From the NCBI RefSeq assembly GCF_932526225.1, contig NC_064035.1:18961969-19025968 (forward strand): a stretch of 64,000 nucleotides of DNA, in the 5' to 3' direction. This document shows, in pieces, positions 53,201 to 64,000 of the stretch (position 1 is the first letter of the stretch; each line of letters begins with the position of its first letter). The notes beneath the pieces were generated by a model, which was given only the letters and a program-made list of their open reading frames with translations, ran no database searches and was not told the DNA's origin. This stretch comes from Nematostella vectensis. Lineage: Eukaryota > Cnidaria > Anthozoa > Actiniaria > Edwardsiidae. The position numbers and the translations under genes were made by a program.

Positions 53201-56200
53201 TGGACAAATATGGATGGACGATGTTCATTGCACTGGCACCGAAAAGGATTTAGCGTCATGTCGGTTTCGAGGATGGGGGAAACATAACTGCGGCCACAGC
53301 GAAGATGCGGGGGTCATATGTGTTTATTTGGGTAATAAGCTTTGTTGCTATATGTTTTTTGTGCAGAAGTCTCTTACATGACATTGTAATATTGTTTAGT
53401 TCCTAGGTCACCTCCGCGAAACGTGCGCGTGTCCAACATCACCACAATAAGCTTTACGGTTCAATGGGATCCACCACCAGGATCCAATGGGCATCTTCTT
53501 GGCTACCAAGTGTTTTACTCCAAAGTAAACTCCTCAGTAATTCAAAGTAACAGAACAGGTCCAAACGAGCTTCAAATTAGACTGATCCATTTGGAGCCGA
53601 ATACAGCTTACACAGTTCAAGTCGCAGCGGTCAACCAAGTAGGCCAGGGACCGAAGAGTGCTGCAGTTGCTGTGAAGACTAAAACAGCAAGTATGGATAC
53701 GGCTCAGGCATTAAGTTGGAATTGAATAGTTTTCAGGGTGTAAGCCTCTTTATTTTACTGAGCTTTCATTGTTGTATTTTGTCTCAGTTCTCGCCCGTCT
53801 GGTCGATGGCCCGGTACCATTTGCTGGCCGGGTAGAGCTGAACTTCAAGGGACGTGGCTGGGGTACAGTATGTGATGATGGACAACAGTGGGGAATGAAC
53901 GAAGCCAATGTTATTTGCAAATCTCTGGGATACCCTGGCGCAGTAGCCTCCTCATCCAGAGCCCGCTATGGCCCAGGAAACGGCACTATATGGCTATCAA
54001 ATGTCACATGTACCGGTGCAGAATCCTCTCTTCAGTCATGCTCACATAGCGGATGGGGCACACCCTCCTGCGATCACGCGACGGACGTTGGTGTGTCTTG
54101 CATTCCTGTTTCGTCGCGAGGTAGGAGGACTTTATATGTCTCGTCATTATCTTGCTTAAGTGCTGAATTTACTTTGGCAAAAAGCATAACCTATTTTAAC
54201 TCGACTTTCAGTTCGGATTGTGGGCGGTCGCAGTCCAGCGGAAGGACGGGTGGAGGTACAAGTCGCCAACACATGGGGTACTGTATGTGACAGAGGCTGG
54301 GACTTGTCGGAGGCCACAGTAGTTTGCCGACAGCTGGGTTTTCCAAGTGCTCTTTCGGCTGTCAAGTGCTGTGATAGTTACGGGTCTGGCAATGGGACAG
54401 TCTGGATGGATAGTGTAAAGTGCAACGGTACTGAGTCATCACTAGCAGCGTGCAGGCTGAGTGGATGGGGATTTGCCAATTGTAGCCACAATAGTGACGC
54501 AGGTGTCCAGTGTTCCCCTAAAGGTTCGTCCCTTTTTACCCTGGTCTACAAGTATAGATTGTAAAAACTAAGGGCAATTATCATCAACTCAGTTCTCCGT
54601 CTTTCAGTACGTTTGGTTGGCGGTTCAAGGCCTACAGAAGGTCGAGTTGAGATATTTCACCAAGGCGTCTGGGGCACAGTGTGTGACGACTATTGGGACA
54701 TCAATAACGCTCGCGTTGTGTGCACAATGCTTGGGTACGGAGTCAAGTCTGCCGTCGGTCAAGCACGGTTTGGTCAGGGGTCTGGACAAATATGGATGGA
54801 CGATGTTCGTTGCACTGGCACCGAAAAAGATTTAGCGTCGTGTCGGTTTCTAGGATGGGGGAAACACAACTGCGGCCATAGTGAAGACGCGGGGGTCATA
54901 TGCTCATATTTGGGTAATAAACTTATGATGTATAGAGCCTGGAGTAATACCACGTTTCTCATACGTGATATTGTAATATTTGTTAGTTCCTAGATCACCT
55001 CCACAAAACGTGCGCGTCTCTCACGTCACCATGACAAGCATTACAGTGATATGGGATGAACCTCTTGGCTCTAGCGGAGAACTTCTTACCTACCGAGTAT
55101 TTTACTCCAAAGTAAACTCTTCATCCACGCTCACTAATGGTACCATCCCGGGCGCACGCCTTATGATGTTAAGCGGTTTGGACGGAAACACAGCATATGA
55201 AATCCAAGTAGCGGGGGTCAATCAAGCAGGCCAGGGCCCGAAGAGTGAGCCACTTTTTGTGAGGACAAACGAAGGAAGTAAGTTTTCGTTTTTGTAAATT
55301 CAGCTTTGCTCGATTTTTATAAGCTTTATGGCCTCGGCTATAAAGTTTTAATAATTCATAGATCTGACATGTCAATAAGGCGCGCACGAATAGCCAATTA
55401 GGAAAGAGATGATGCAATAACAGTCATGTGGTCCCACAAATGTCCCACAGAAAGTCGGCAATCGACGGCAAAACAGATTGGTTTGAGATATTTTTCTGCG
55501 AATCTGAACATGCAAATAAGCATTTTCCGGTCAGCGTACAAAGTGCTAGCCCTGTTTTCTTTGTGTTTGGTATTTATACTTGAATACTTCAATTACATAT
55601 AAGAATGAGAATGTCGTTTGTAATTTTGCTGTAAATCTTGACGTTTGCCGATCAAACTGGCGTAAACAGCGAATTCGACTTTCTCTTCTTTTCCCCGCAC
55701 GTAAATCACTGCTAGTTGACAAAAATAGTTTTGAAAACACATAAACACATAGACTAGTCTGTAGTGCCAGTGCGCGCGCGGTCAAAACTCGTCCTTGTCG
55801 TGAACCTGGTTGTCGGATCTAAAGGTCTCTAGTACCTACCGAAAAGAGCGCCGCTTTATCTTTTCCAAGTTTTCGTATTTTGAGCTAGAGTCGTGTCGTT
55901 TCCATTCAACCAATCTTATTATAGTTATATCCATTTCTATGCTTTTCTACAAGATTTTCACCAAGCTTGGATAACAAGACAAGTTTTCATCGTGTTAGGC
56001 GACCGTGTTTTATTTCCAAAGTCACAGCTAAACCCCTATAAATGTCTATGTTTTAGATAAATCCAAGCAGGACTCACTGTCCTCATCCGACATGTTATAC
56101 AATTTTTTGGGACTTTTGTGGGACATTTGGGTTGCAGTTCGCTGGCTTCTATTTGCTGCTTTCTGATTCGATATTGCGTGCGCGTGTCGGATCTATGAAT

Positions 56201-59200
56201 TATGGTTGGAGAAATTGTAGACATTTGATATTCTTTATAACATTTTCGTAAAGTTCCCTTGGTCGCGCCCGCGGTCACGGTTGTGAATCAAAGTTCCAGC
56301 AGTCTCTTGGTGTCGTGGCATGCGCTGCCTTCGTCACTAGTGCCTGGTGTTCTTCGTGGCTTTCATATCTGGTACAAACCATCCAACTACTCCTCTGGAG
56401 CCAGCATGACCGTACGGCCTGACGCATTGCAATGCGTGCTGCGGGGACTTCTGAAGTACACGCCTTATGAAGTGCAGGTAGCTGCATTCACGAGAATCGG
56501 AGATGGACCAAAAAGTCATCCCATTGTTCGATACACAGCAGAAGACGGTATGTAACCATGTTAGCTTGTGAACTTTCCCCTTGATTTCGATCTGATGAAG
56601 TGTTGTGTTTCACCCCTAGTTCCAAGTACTGCCCCGCTCAATGTGCGCGTCTTGAACAAGACTTCATCGAGTATTGACCTCAGATGGGATGCGATTCCTA
56701 TCAAGAGTGTACATGGCGTATTGTTAGGCTACAACGTGTCTTATGGATTAGTGAATCATAGTCTTCAAATAAACGTGACCAGAACAGGACCAAGCACACA
56801 ACGTGTCACCCTCGCTGGATTGATGAAGCACTCTTCATACTGGATTACGGTGTCGGGATTTACCAGTGTTGGTGAAGGGCCAGGAAGTATTCGGCTTTAT
56901 GCCAATACTGAACAGGATGGTACGTAATAAGTGTAGTCCTCTTTTGTAGAGCCCGTATACGGTATTCCATTTAATAGATCATTTGTGTAGCACTTGTGAA
57001 CTGCTCCGTGTTTGTTTTCCAGTCCCCAGTGCTCCCCCGCCAAACGTGCGTGGTGTCAACGGAAGTTCCACGAGCATCCGTGTGAGCTGGGACCAGGTGC
57101 CGCCAGGCCTTGTGCATGGCACGCTGTTGGGTTACTCTGTCTCTTTTACGAAGAGAGGAAACGGGACCATGCGGAGTGTAAAAACTGCGCCTGCCAAACT
57201 TGAAGCGCTGCTGACCGGTTTACAGGCGTATTCACTGTACGAGATTCAAGTGTGCGCGTTCACCGCCAAAGGGTGTGGTCCCAAGAGTAGAGTGATCTCG
57301 GTCATAACCGATGAAGACGGTACGTAGCTCTCAATTATTCATCCATTGTTATTTATCTTGACAATACGTTTGCTTTACTTGAATCACATAATAGTAGGGG
57401 AGTGTAGAACTAAGAACCTTTGTTGACTTTAGTTCCCTTAGCCGCACCCGCGGTCACGGTTGTGAATCAAAGTTCCAGCAGTCTCTTGGTGTCGTGGCAT
57501 GCGCTGCCTTCGTCACTAGTGCCTGGTGTTCTTCGTGGCTTTCATATCTGGTACAAACCATCCAACTACTCCTCTGGAGCCAGCATGACCGTACGGCCTG
57601 ACGCATTGCAATGCGTGCTGCGGGGACTTCTGAAGTACACGCCTTATGAAGTGCAGGTAGCTGCATTCACGAGAATCGGAGATGGACCAAAAAGTCATCC
57701 CATGGTTCGATACACAGCAGAAGACGGTATGTACCCATGTTAGCTTGTGAACTTTCCCCTTGATTTCGGTCTAATGAAGTGTTGTGTTTCACCCCTAGTT
57801 CCAACTACTGCCCCGCCCAATGTGCGCATCTTGAACAAGACTTCATCGAGTATTGACCTCAGATGGGATGCGATTCCTATCAAGAGTGTACATGGCGTAT
57901 TGTTAGGCTACAAAGTGTCTTATGGATTAGTGAATCATAGTCTTCAAATAAACGTGACCAGAACAGGACCAAGAACGCTACGTCTCACCCTCGCTGGATT
58001 GTTGAAACACTCTTCATACTGGATTACGGTGTCGGGATTTACCAGTGTTGGTGAAGGTCCAGGAAGTATTCGGCTTTATGCCAATACTGAACAGGATGGT
58101 ACGTAATAAGTGTAGTCCTCTTTTGTAGAGCCCGTATACGGTATTCCATTTAATAGATCATTTGTGTAGCACTTGTGAACTGCTCCGTGTTTGTTTTCCA
58201 GTCCCCAGTGCTCCCCCGCCAAACGTGCGTGGTGTCAACGGAAGTTCCACGAGCATCCGTGTGAGCTGGGACCAGGTGCCGCCGAGCCTTGTGCATGGTA
58301 CGCTGTTGGGTTACTCTGTCTCTTTTGCGAAGAGAGGAAACGGGACCTTGCGAACTGTGCAAACTGCGCCTGCCAAACTTGAAGCACTGCTGACTGGTTT
58401 ACAGGCGTATTCAATGTACGAGATTCAAGTGTGCGCGTTCACCGCCAAAGGGTTTGGGCCCAAGAGTAGAGTGATCTCCGTCATAACCGATGAAGACGGT
58501 ACGTAGCTCTCAATTATTCATCCATTGTTATTTATCTTGACAATACGTTTGCTTTACTTGAATCACATAATAGTAGGGGAGTGTAGAACTTAGAACCTTT
58601 GTTGACTTTAGTTCCCTTAGCCGCACCCGCGGTCACGGTTGTGAATCAAAGTTCCAGCAGTCTCTTGGTGTCGTGGCATGCGCTGCCTTCGTCACTAGTG
58701 CCTGGTGTTCTTCGTGGCTTTCATATCTGGTACAAACCATCCAACTACTCCTCTGGAGCCAGCATGACCGTACGGCCTGACGCATTGCAATGCGTGCTGC
58801 GGGGACTTCTAAAGTACACGCCTTATGAAGTGCAGGTAGCTGCATTCACGAGAATCGGAGATGGACCAAAAAGTCATCCCATGGTTCGATACACAGCAGA
58901 AGACGGTATGTACCCATGTAAGCCTGTGAACTTTCCCCTTGATTTCGGTCTAATGAAGTGTTGTGTTTCACCCCTAGTTCCAACTACTGCCCCGCCCAAT
59001 GTGCGCATCTTGAACAAGACTTCATCGAGTATTGACCTCAGATGGGATGCGATTCCTATCAAGAGTGTACATGGCGTATTGTTAGGCTACAAAGTGTCTT
59101 ATGGATTAGTGAATCATAGTCTTCAAATAAACGTGACCAGAACAGGACCAAGCACACAACGTGTCACCCTCGCTGGATTGATGAAGCACTCTTCATACTG

Positions 59201-62200
59201 GATTACGGTGTCGGGATTTACCAGTGTTGGTGAAGGGCCAGGAAGTATTCGGCTTTATGCCAATACTGAACAGGATGGTACGTAATAAGTGTAGTCCTCT
59301 TTTGTAGAGCCCGTATACGGTATTCCATTTAATAGATCATTTGTGTAGCACTTGTGAACTGCTCCGTGTTTGTTTTCCAGTCCCCAGTGCTCCCCCGCCA
59401 AACGTGCGTGGTGTCAACGGAAGTTCCACGAGCATCCGTGTGAGCTGGGGCCAAATGCCGCCAGGCCTTGTGCATGGTACGCTGTTGGGTTACTCTGTCT
59501 CTTTTGCGAAGAGAGGAAACGGGACCTTGCGAACTGTGCAAACTACGCCTGCCAAACGTGAAGCACTGCTGACCGGTTTACAGGCGTATTCACTGTACGA
59601 GATTCAAGTGTGCGCGTTCACCGCCAAAGGGTGTGGTCCCAAGAGTAGAGTGATCTCGGTCATAACCGATGAAGACGGTACGTAGCTCTCAATTATTCAT
59701 CCATTGTTATTTATCTTGACAATACGTTTGCTTTACTTGAATACACTTAATAGTTGTGGAGAGTAGAACTTAGAACCTTTGTTGACTTTAGTTCCCTTAG
59801 CCGCACCCGCGGTCACGGTTGTGAATCAAAGTTCCAGCATTCTCTTGGTGTCGTGGCATGCGCTGCCTTCGTCACTAGTGCCTGGTGTTCTTCGTGGCTT
59901 TCATATCTGGTACAAACCATCCAACTACTCCTCTGGAGCCAGCATGACCGTACGGCCTGACGCATTGCAATGCGTGCTGCGGGGACTTCTGAAGTACACG
60001 CCTTATGAAGTGCAGGTAGCTGCATTCACGAGAATCGGGGATGGGCCAAAAAGTCATCCCATTGTTCGATACACAGCAGAAGACGGTATGTACCCATGTT
60101 AGCTTGTGAACTTTCCCCTTGATTTCGATCTGATGAAGTGTTGTGTTTCACCCCTAGTTCCAACTATTGCCCCGCCCAATGTGCGCATCTTGAACAAGAC
60201 TTCATCGAGTATTGACCTCAGATGGGATGCGATTCCTATCAAGAGTGTACATGGCGTATTGTTAGGCTACAAAGTGTCTTATGGATTAGTGAATCATAGT
60301 CTTCAAATAAACGTGACCAGAACAGGACCAAGCACACAACGTGTCACCCTCGCTGGATTGATGAAGCACTCTTCATACTGGATTACGGTGTCGGGATTTA
60401 CCAGTGTTGGTGAAGGGCCAGGAAGTATTCGGCTTTATGCCAATACTGAACAGGATGGTACGTAATAAGTGTAGTCCTCTTTTGTAGAGCCCGTATACGG
60501 TATTCCATTTAATAGATCATTTGTGTAGCACTTGTGAACTGCTCCGTGTTTGTTTTCCAGTCCCCAGTGCTCCCCCGCCAAACGTGCGTGGTGTCAACGG
60601 AAGTTCCACGAGCATCCGTGTGAGCTGGGGCCAAATGCCGCCAAGCCTTGTGCATGGCACGCTGTTGGGTTACTCTGTCTCTTTTACGAAGAGAGGAAAC
60701 GGGACCATGCGGACTGTAAAAACTGCGCCTGCCAAACTTGAAGCACTGCTGACCGGTTTACAGGCGTATTCACTGTACGAGATTCAAGTGTGCGCGTTCA
60801 CCGCCAAAGGGTGTGGTCCCAAGAGTAGAGTGATCTCGGTCATAACCGATGAAGACGGTACGTAGCTCTCAATTATTCATCCATTGTTATTTATCTTGAC
60901 AATACGTTTGCTTTACTTGAATACACTTAATAGTTGGGGAGAGTAGAACTTAGAACCTTTGTTGGCTTTAGTTCCCTTAGCCGCACCCGCGGTCACGGTT
61001 GTGAATCAAAGTTCCAGCAGTCTCTTGGTGTCGTGGCATGCGCTGCCTTCGTCACTAGTGCCTGGTGTTCTTCGTGGCTTTCATATCTGGTACAAACCAT
61101 CCAACTACTCCTCTGGAGCCAGCATGACCGTACGGCCTGACGCATTGCAATGCGTGCTGCGGGGACTTCTGAAGTACACGCCTTATGAAGTGCAGGTAGC
61201 TGCATTCACGAGAATCGGAGACGGACCAAAAAGTCATCCCATGGTTCGATACACAGCAGAAGACGGTATGTACCCATATTAGCTTGTGAACTTTACCCTT
61301 GATTTCGATCTGATGAAGTGTTGTGTTTCACCCCTAGTTCCAAGTACTGCCCCGCTCAATGCGCGCATCTTGAACAAGACTTCATCGAGTATTGACCTCA
61401 GATGGGATGCGATTCCTATCAAGAGTGTACATGGCGTATTGTTAGGCTACAAAGTGTCTTATGGATTAGTGAATCATAGTCTTCAAATAAACGTGACCAG
61501 AACAGGACCAAGCACGCTACATCTCACCCTCGCTGGATTGATGAAGCACTCTTCATACTGGATTACGGTGTCGGGATTTACCAGTGTTGGTGAAGGGCCA
61601 GGAAGTATTCGGCTTTATGCCAATACTGAACAGGATGGTACGTAATAAGTGTAGTCCTCTTTTGTAGAGCCCGTATACGGTATTCCATTTAATAGATCAT
61701 TTGTGTAGCACTTGTGAACTGCTCCGTGTTTTTCCAGTCCCCAGTGCTCCCCCGCCAAACGTGCGTGGTGTCAACGGAAGTTCCACGAGCATCCGCGTGA
61801 GCTGGGACCAGGTGCCGCCAAGCCTTGTGCATGGCACGCTGTTGGGTTACTCTGTCTCTTTTACGAAGAGAGGAAACGGGACCATGCGGACTGTGAAAAC
61901 TGCGCCTGCCAAACTTGAAGCACTGCTGACTGGTTTACAGGCGTATTCAATGTACGAGATTCAAGTGTGCGCGTTCACCGCCAAAGGGTTTGGGCCCAAG
62001 AGTAGAGTGATCTCCGTCATGACGGATGAAGATGGTACGTACGTCCACCTGTAATCAACGTTTAGAGATACCTTTCCTGATCGTTCGTTTATCGATTGTG
62101 AATAGGTCTAGTTAAACTAAGGCTTTGTCGTATACTCGAGGCACGCTCTTTTTCCCCTAGTCCCAAGTGCGGCCCCTACTATTGTTGGCATAGAGCCTGT

Positions 62201-63349
62201 CAATTCAACGGCTGTGATTGTTCAGTGGACTTCCGTGTCAAAAAACCACCTCAACGGCGTCTTGAAAGGATACGTCGTGACGTATTCTGGTCAATTCGAT
62301 GGGTCGCGTGAGTTATCAGTTCGTATTAACAGCGTGCGGGTAGTGCTTGGGGGCATTTCCCCCGGCTTCGAGTACAAAGTCCGGGTGGCTGCCTTCACGC
62401 GCATTGGCCATGGCCCGAGAAGTGCTGCTGTGTTGTTTACTACGGCAGGTAGGTCAGATCTTTAATAAAGTATTTTGCTTCATAAGCATTGTAACATTGT
62501 TTGTTTGTGTTTATATTTCCCGAGCATTATGGCCCATCTCATATTTGTAAACATAATTGAACGTTATCCAATCGACGCTTTATGAATTCTTAAAATAAAT
62601 TATGACTTCTTACTTGTCTTCACCCAAGACTTGATTGGATTAATTCACCCCTGAATTGATGGTACCAATATGGACACACTAGTGAAACAAACAATGTTAC
62701 ATATAAATAAGAAGTGCTATATTTGAGGGGAAGGGGAAGGGGAAGGAAGAGCCCCACAACTAACTCGTGTCCTCTTTCAGAGTCTCCAAACAAAGCAGCG
62801 TCAAGGACAGAAAGAAAGAACATCCTGTTCCAATACATCGCTCCAGGAGTGGGTGGATTTATCGCACTGGTCGTGGTCCTCGTCTGCCTGGTGTACTTCT
62901 GTCGACGACGAAGCAGCAACTACCCCGATGCCGCTCGCGTCATGATTACCTCCCAGCTCGAGATGGATCCATTAGATGCTCTAGTTGCATTTGAGAATCC
63001 AGGGTACGAGTCTGTGGACAGAAAACTACCCGCTATAACGACGGATGATATCACGCCAGGTCATTGCAGCAATGAGGATTTAGGTGTCCCGCCGAGTTGC
63101 ATTTCCGACAACCCTCTTTATGAGAAACCTGTTAAGCAGGGCAACAACCCTCATAAACAGGTTTACGGTAACCAACAGGAGAACCCCGTCTACGACCATA
63201 AACAGGAAAATCATATTTACGACAGCCCAACGCATATGAAGCTTGATGGTGATCAGATGGAAAACTGCGGAGAGGTGAAAAGCCTGGCCCTGAAATCTCC
63301 AGTTCTGTACTTCGAGGATTTCGATGAGGAGACCCAAACAGAGGCCTAA
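41146..63349 (+). CDS. Giant SRCR / fibronectin-III transmembrane receptor
   Basis: Type I membrane protein of about 4,803 residues reconstructed from 53 coding exons: signal-peptide exon, 22 SRCR domains, 23 FN3 domains, and a final exon with transmembrane helix and tail. Order: SRCR-C, then seven units of SRCR-A, SRCR-B, SRCR-C, FN3, then five FN3 triplets (a, b, c), one last FN3, then TM. Each domain is one exon, and every internal exon begins and ends in phase 1, so exons can be added or lost without shifting the frame. SRCR and FN3 domains bind proteins and glycans at cell surfaces. A role in adhesion, pathogen binding or self-recognition is plausible, but no orthologue of known function is recognised. 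Repeat identity is very high, so copy number may differ between alleles or be mis-assembled. Confidence 0.88.
42040..42480. repeat. 32-bp minisatellite in receptor intron 1
   Basis: About 14 copies of a 32-bp unit (GTATTCGTTGCCGGGTTTGT then TGTGAAACTGCC), some 8-10 bp shorter by deletion. The 160-codon minus-strand frame over it is an artefact. Confidence 0.93.
42580..43442. repeat. 28-bp minisatellite in receptor intron 1
   Basis: About 30 copies of a 28-bp unit, CGCCTTGACCGTATGCGATT(GCTATCCA), with frequent C/T and G/C variants. It ends 110 bp before the first SRCR exon. Confidence 0.95.
43557..43862 (+). CDS. Receptor exon 2: first SRCR domain (type C)
   Basis: SRCR domain of 101 residues with six cysteines: [20 protein letters not shown], then [16 protein letters not shown] and [12 protein letters not shown]. 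More diverged from the other C domains than they are from each other, so this is the oldest-placed copy. Phase 1 on both sides. Confidence 0.9.
43931..44095 (+). pseudogene. Dead FN3 exon of the first repeat unit
   Basis: Matches the 5' half of the FN3 exon of later units, but has TGA at 43948-43950 and TAA at 44053-44055 in frame. The second half of the exon, with its donor, is deleted after AGAACAGG. Because flanking exons are phase 1-1, splicing from 43862 to 44147 skips it without changing the frame. Confidence 0.9.
44147..45682 (+). CDS. Receptor repeat unit 1: SRCR-A, SRCR-B, SRCR-C, FN3
   Basis: Exons 44147-44479 (A, 111 residues, six Cys, [19 protein letters not shown]), 44571-44882 (B, 104 residues, eight Cys including an adjacent KCC pair), 44967-45272 (C) and 45392-45682 (FN3, [20 protein letters not shown]). 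The intron after C holds a 50-bp duplication that includes a second GGGTAA donor-like site. Confidence 0.9.
45782..47314 (+). CDS. Receptor repeat unit 2
   Basis: Exons 45782-46114 (A), 46206-46517 (B), 46600-46905 (C) and 47024-47314 (FN3). Nearly identical to unit 1, exon and intron. The B domain differs at a few sites ([22 protein letters not shown]). Intron after C is 118 bp with the 50-bp duplication. Confidence 0.9.
47412..48944 (+). CDS. Receptor repeat unit 3
   Basis: Exons 47412-47744 (A), 47836-48147 (B), 48230-48535 (C) and 48654-48944 (FN3). The A domain has GPGNDTIW where others have GPGNGTIW, which moves an N-glycosylation sequon. Still carries the 50-bp intron duplication after C. 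Confidence 0.9.
49042..50526 (+). CDS. Receptor repeat unit 4
   Basis: Exons 49042-49374 (A), 49466-49777 (B), 49862-50167 (C) and 50236-50526 (FN3). The intron after C is 68 bp, without the 50-bp duplication, and the B donor region reads GTTTGTCTATTTT. These marks are shared with unit 5. The intron between B and C is open in frame, so an open frame joins both exons; both splice sites are nevertheless kept. Confidence 0.9.
50624..52108 (+). CDS. Receptor repeat unit 5
   Basis: Exons 50624-50956 (A), 51048-51359 (B), 51444-51749 (C) and 51818-52108 (FN3). Sister copy of unit 4, with only a handful of differences over 1.5 kb, for example SGWRFANC in B where unit 4 has SGWGFANC. Confidence 0.9.
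52208..53690 (+). CDS. Receptor repeat unit 6
   Basis: Exons 52208-52540 (A), 52632-52943 (B), 53026-53331 (C) and 53400-53690 (FN3). The A domain differs at two sites ([21 protein letters not shown]). The B intron is of the unit 1-3 type, while the short C intron is like units 4 and 5. Confidence 0.9.
53788..55277 (+). CDS. Receptor repeat unit 7, with a diverged FN3
   Basis: Exons 53788-54120 (A), 54212-54523 (B), 54608-54913 (C) and 54987-55277 (FN3). The three SRCR exons resemble unit 1, but the FN3 ([20 protein letters not shown]) is clearly older and distinct, marking the edge of the recent amplification. Confidence 0.9.
55278..56253. other. Intron between unit 7 and the FN3 triplets
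   Basis: Unique sequence of 976 bp without repeats or other features that I can see. Confidence 0.6.
56254..57319 (+). CDS. Receptor FN3 triplet 1 (a, b, c)
   Basis: Exons 56254-56547 (a, [20 protein letters not shown]), 56620-56919 (b, [19 protein letters not shown]) and 57023-57319 (c, [20 protein letters not shown]). Typical FN3 Trp and the Tyr-rich C-strand ([17 protein letters not shown]) are present. The acceptor before exon a is GTAAAG, where later triplets have ACTTTAG. Confidence 0.9.
57433..58498 (+). CDS. Receptor FN3 triplet 2
   Basis: Exons 57433-57726 (a), 57799-58098 (b) and 58202-58498 (c). The b domain has [19 protein letters not shown], a local variant; c has KGFGPKS instead of KGCGPKS. 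Confidence 0.9.
58612..59677 (+). CDS. Receptor FN3 triplet 3
   Basis: Exons 58612-58905 (a), 58978-59277 (b) and 59381-59677 (c). The intron between a and b happens to be open in frame. c has [13 protein letters not shown]. Confidence 0.9.
59792..60857 (+). CDS. Receptor FN3 triplet 4
   Basis: Exons 59792-60085 (a), 60158-60457 (b) and 60561-60857 (c). Introns are near-identical to those of the other triplets. Confidence 0.9.
60972..62034 (+). CDS. Receptor FN3 triplet 5
   Basis: Exons 60972-61265 (a), 61338-61637 (b) and 61738-62034 (c). The polypyrimidine tract before c has lost four bases (GTGTTTTTCCAG), and the c donor is followed by unique intron, marking the end of the array. Confidence 0.9.
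62161..62448 (+). CDS. Receptor last FN3 domain (d)
   Basis: Unique FN3 of 96 residues ([47 protein letters not shown]), membrane-proximal, phase 1-1. Confidence 0.88.
62781..63349 (+). CDS. Receptor last exon: transmembrane helix and cytoplasmic tail
   Basis: After a short stalk comes one transmembrane helix ([16 protein letters not shown], about residues 4634-4655), the stop-transfer sequence CRRR, and a tail of about 148 residues to TAA at 63347-63349. The tail has three NPxY motifs ([21 protein letters not shown]) and further tyrosines in acidic settings (HIYDS). NPxY motifs recruit PTB or clathrin adaptors in known receptors, so endocytosis or tyrosine-kinase signalling is likely (inference). 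Confidence 0.9.
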
Positions 63350-64000
63350 CGCGCCGCTTGAGAAAATAATGCCATGTGTGAGGATAGAGCGTAATTTTTT
63401 TTTTTAGAAAAATCGCAAATCGCGCAATTCATTCGCCAGTATTTTGTGCATAGCTGTTTTAAATATCACACTTTGATTTGCAAAGATTTTGAACCAATGA
63501 CAATAATATAATAAATGAAACAGGCTCGAAGCCGGGATTTTGAGCGACGGAGGGGGGGGGGGGGTAACCGTTTACCCTAGCGGACCATTTAGGTAGCTCG
63601 CCCAAGCTCCCTACTCAATTGTTCTTCAATAGAACGGACTTTCCAGTCCAGTGGGGTGGGTCTTCTGAACCCGTGGGTACGGGACAGGATGAAAGCGCAT
63701 CATGAGACTTCGATTGACATAAACAATTAGAGATGTTTTAAATATAAGCTGTTGTGGATTAAAAAATATAAATATAAAAGGCTTCATTATCTTTTCGCGG
63801 TGTGTTTTTTCTATATTTATTTGCTGCAAAATGGTCCACGCAGTTGTTATAAGTAATTTTATCTATCTCTTTTGATGCTAAGTATAAAAGACCAAAATCT
63901 ATATAACTGCAACCTGTCAGTGATTCTCCAAAACTCTAGACACGGTAACCTTCAATATGAATAATAGAAACATTTATTGCGTAACATGTGTCATGACGAA
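63350..64000. other. 3' flank of the receptor gene
   Basis: Probable 3' UTR with AATAAA at 63510-63515, then an 11-G tract near 63551 and AT-rich DNA. No further gene seen. Confidence 0.5.

Overview
The window is animal nuclear DNA with intron-rich genes, GT-AG splice sites, minisatellites and MITE-like inverted repeats. The minus-strand gene matches, as I remember it, the TRPM2 channel of the starlet sea anemone (nvTRPM2). The likely source is therefore Nematostella vectensis or a close anthozoan relative. No bacterial features, rRNA, tRNA or CRISPR array were seen.

Layout. (1) 438-18177, minus strand: 26 coding exons of a TRPM2 cation channel with a C-terminal NUDT9-type ADP-ribose domain. 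The last exons lie beyond base 1. Two further minus-strand exons, at about 19.1 kb and 21.1 kb, may be alternative starts. (2) 18.2-23.7 kb: intergenic DNA between divergently transcribed genes. (3) 23702-35649, plus strand: a complete 11-exon Erg-type (KCNH) voltage-gated potassium channel of about 979 residues; three of its introns are largely minisatellite. (4) 35.65-41.1 kb: intergenic DNA with MITEs, perfect hairpins, a 25-G tract and a decayed DUF3504/Crypton-like fragment. (5) 41146-63349, plus strand: a giant type I membrane protein of about 4,803 residues. It has a signal peptide, 22 SRCR domains, 23 fibronectin-III domains, one transmembrane helix and a tail with three NPxY motifs. 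It was built by tandem duplication of a 4-exon unit of about 1.6 kb (7 copies) and a 3-exon unit of about 1.18 kb (5 copies). All internal exons are phase 1-1.

All exon boundaries were read by hand from splice signals, and reading phase closes across every junction of the three genes. The two channels both control membrane excitability or ion entry, but nothing in the sequence shows that they are functionally linked. The SRCR/FN3 receptor looks like a surface adhesion or recognition molecule.

Most unusual pattern. At 13 exon-intron junctions in all three genes, the junction itself (splice site plus some flanking exon) is tandemly duplicated, from 2 to more than 40 copies. The extremes are Erg exon 7, followed by about 45 copies of a GTAAGT donor, and Erg exon 8, followed by a 69-bp in-frame array of donors that could lengthen the C-linker in 23-residue steps. 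Whether this is a general process of this genome or local chance needs a genome-wide count.
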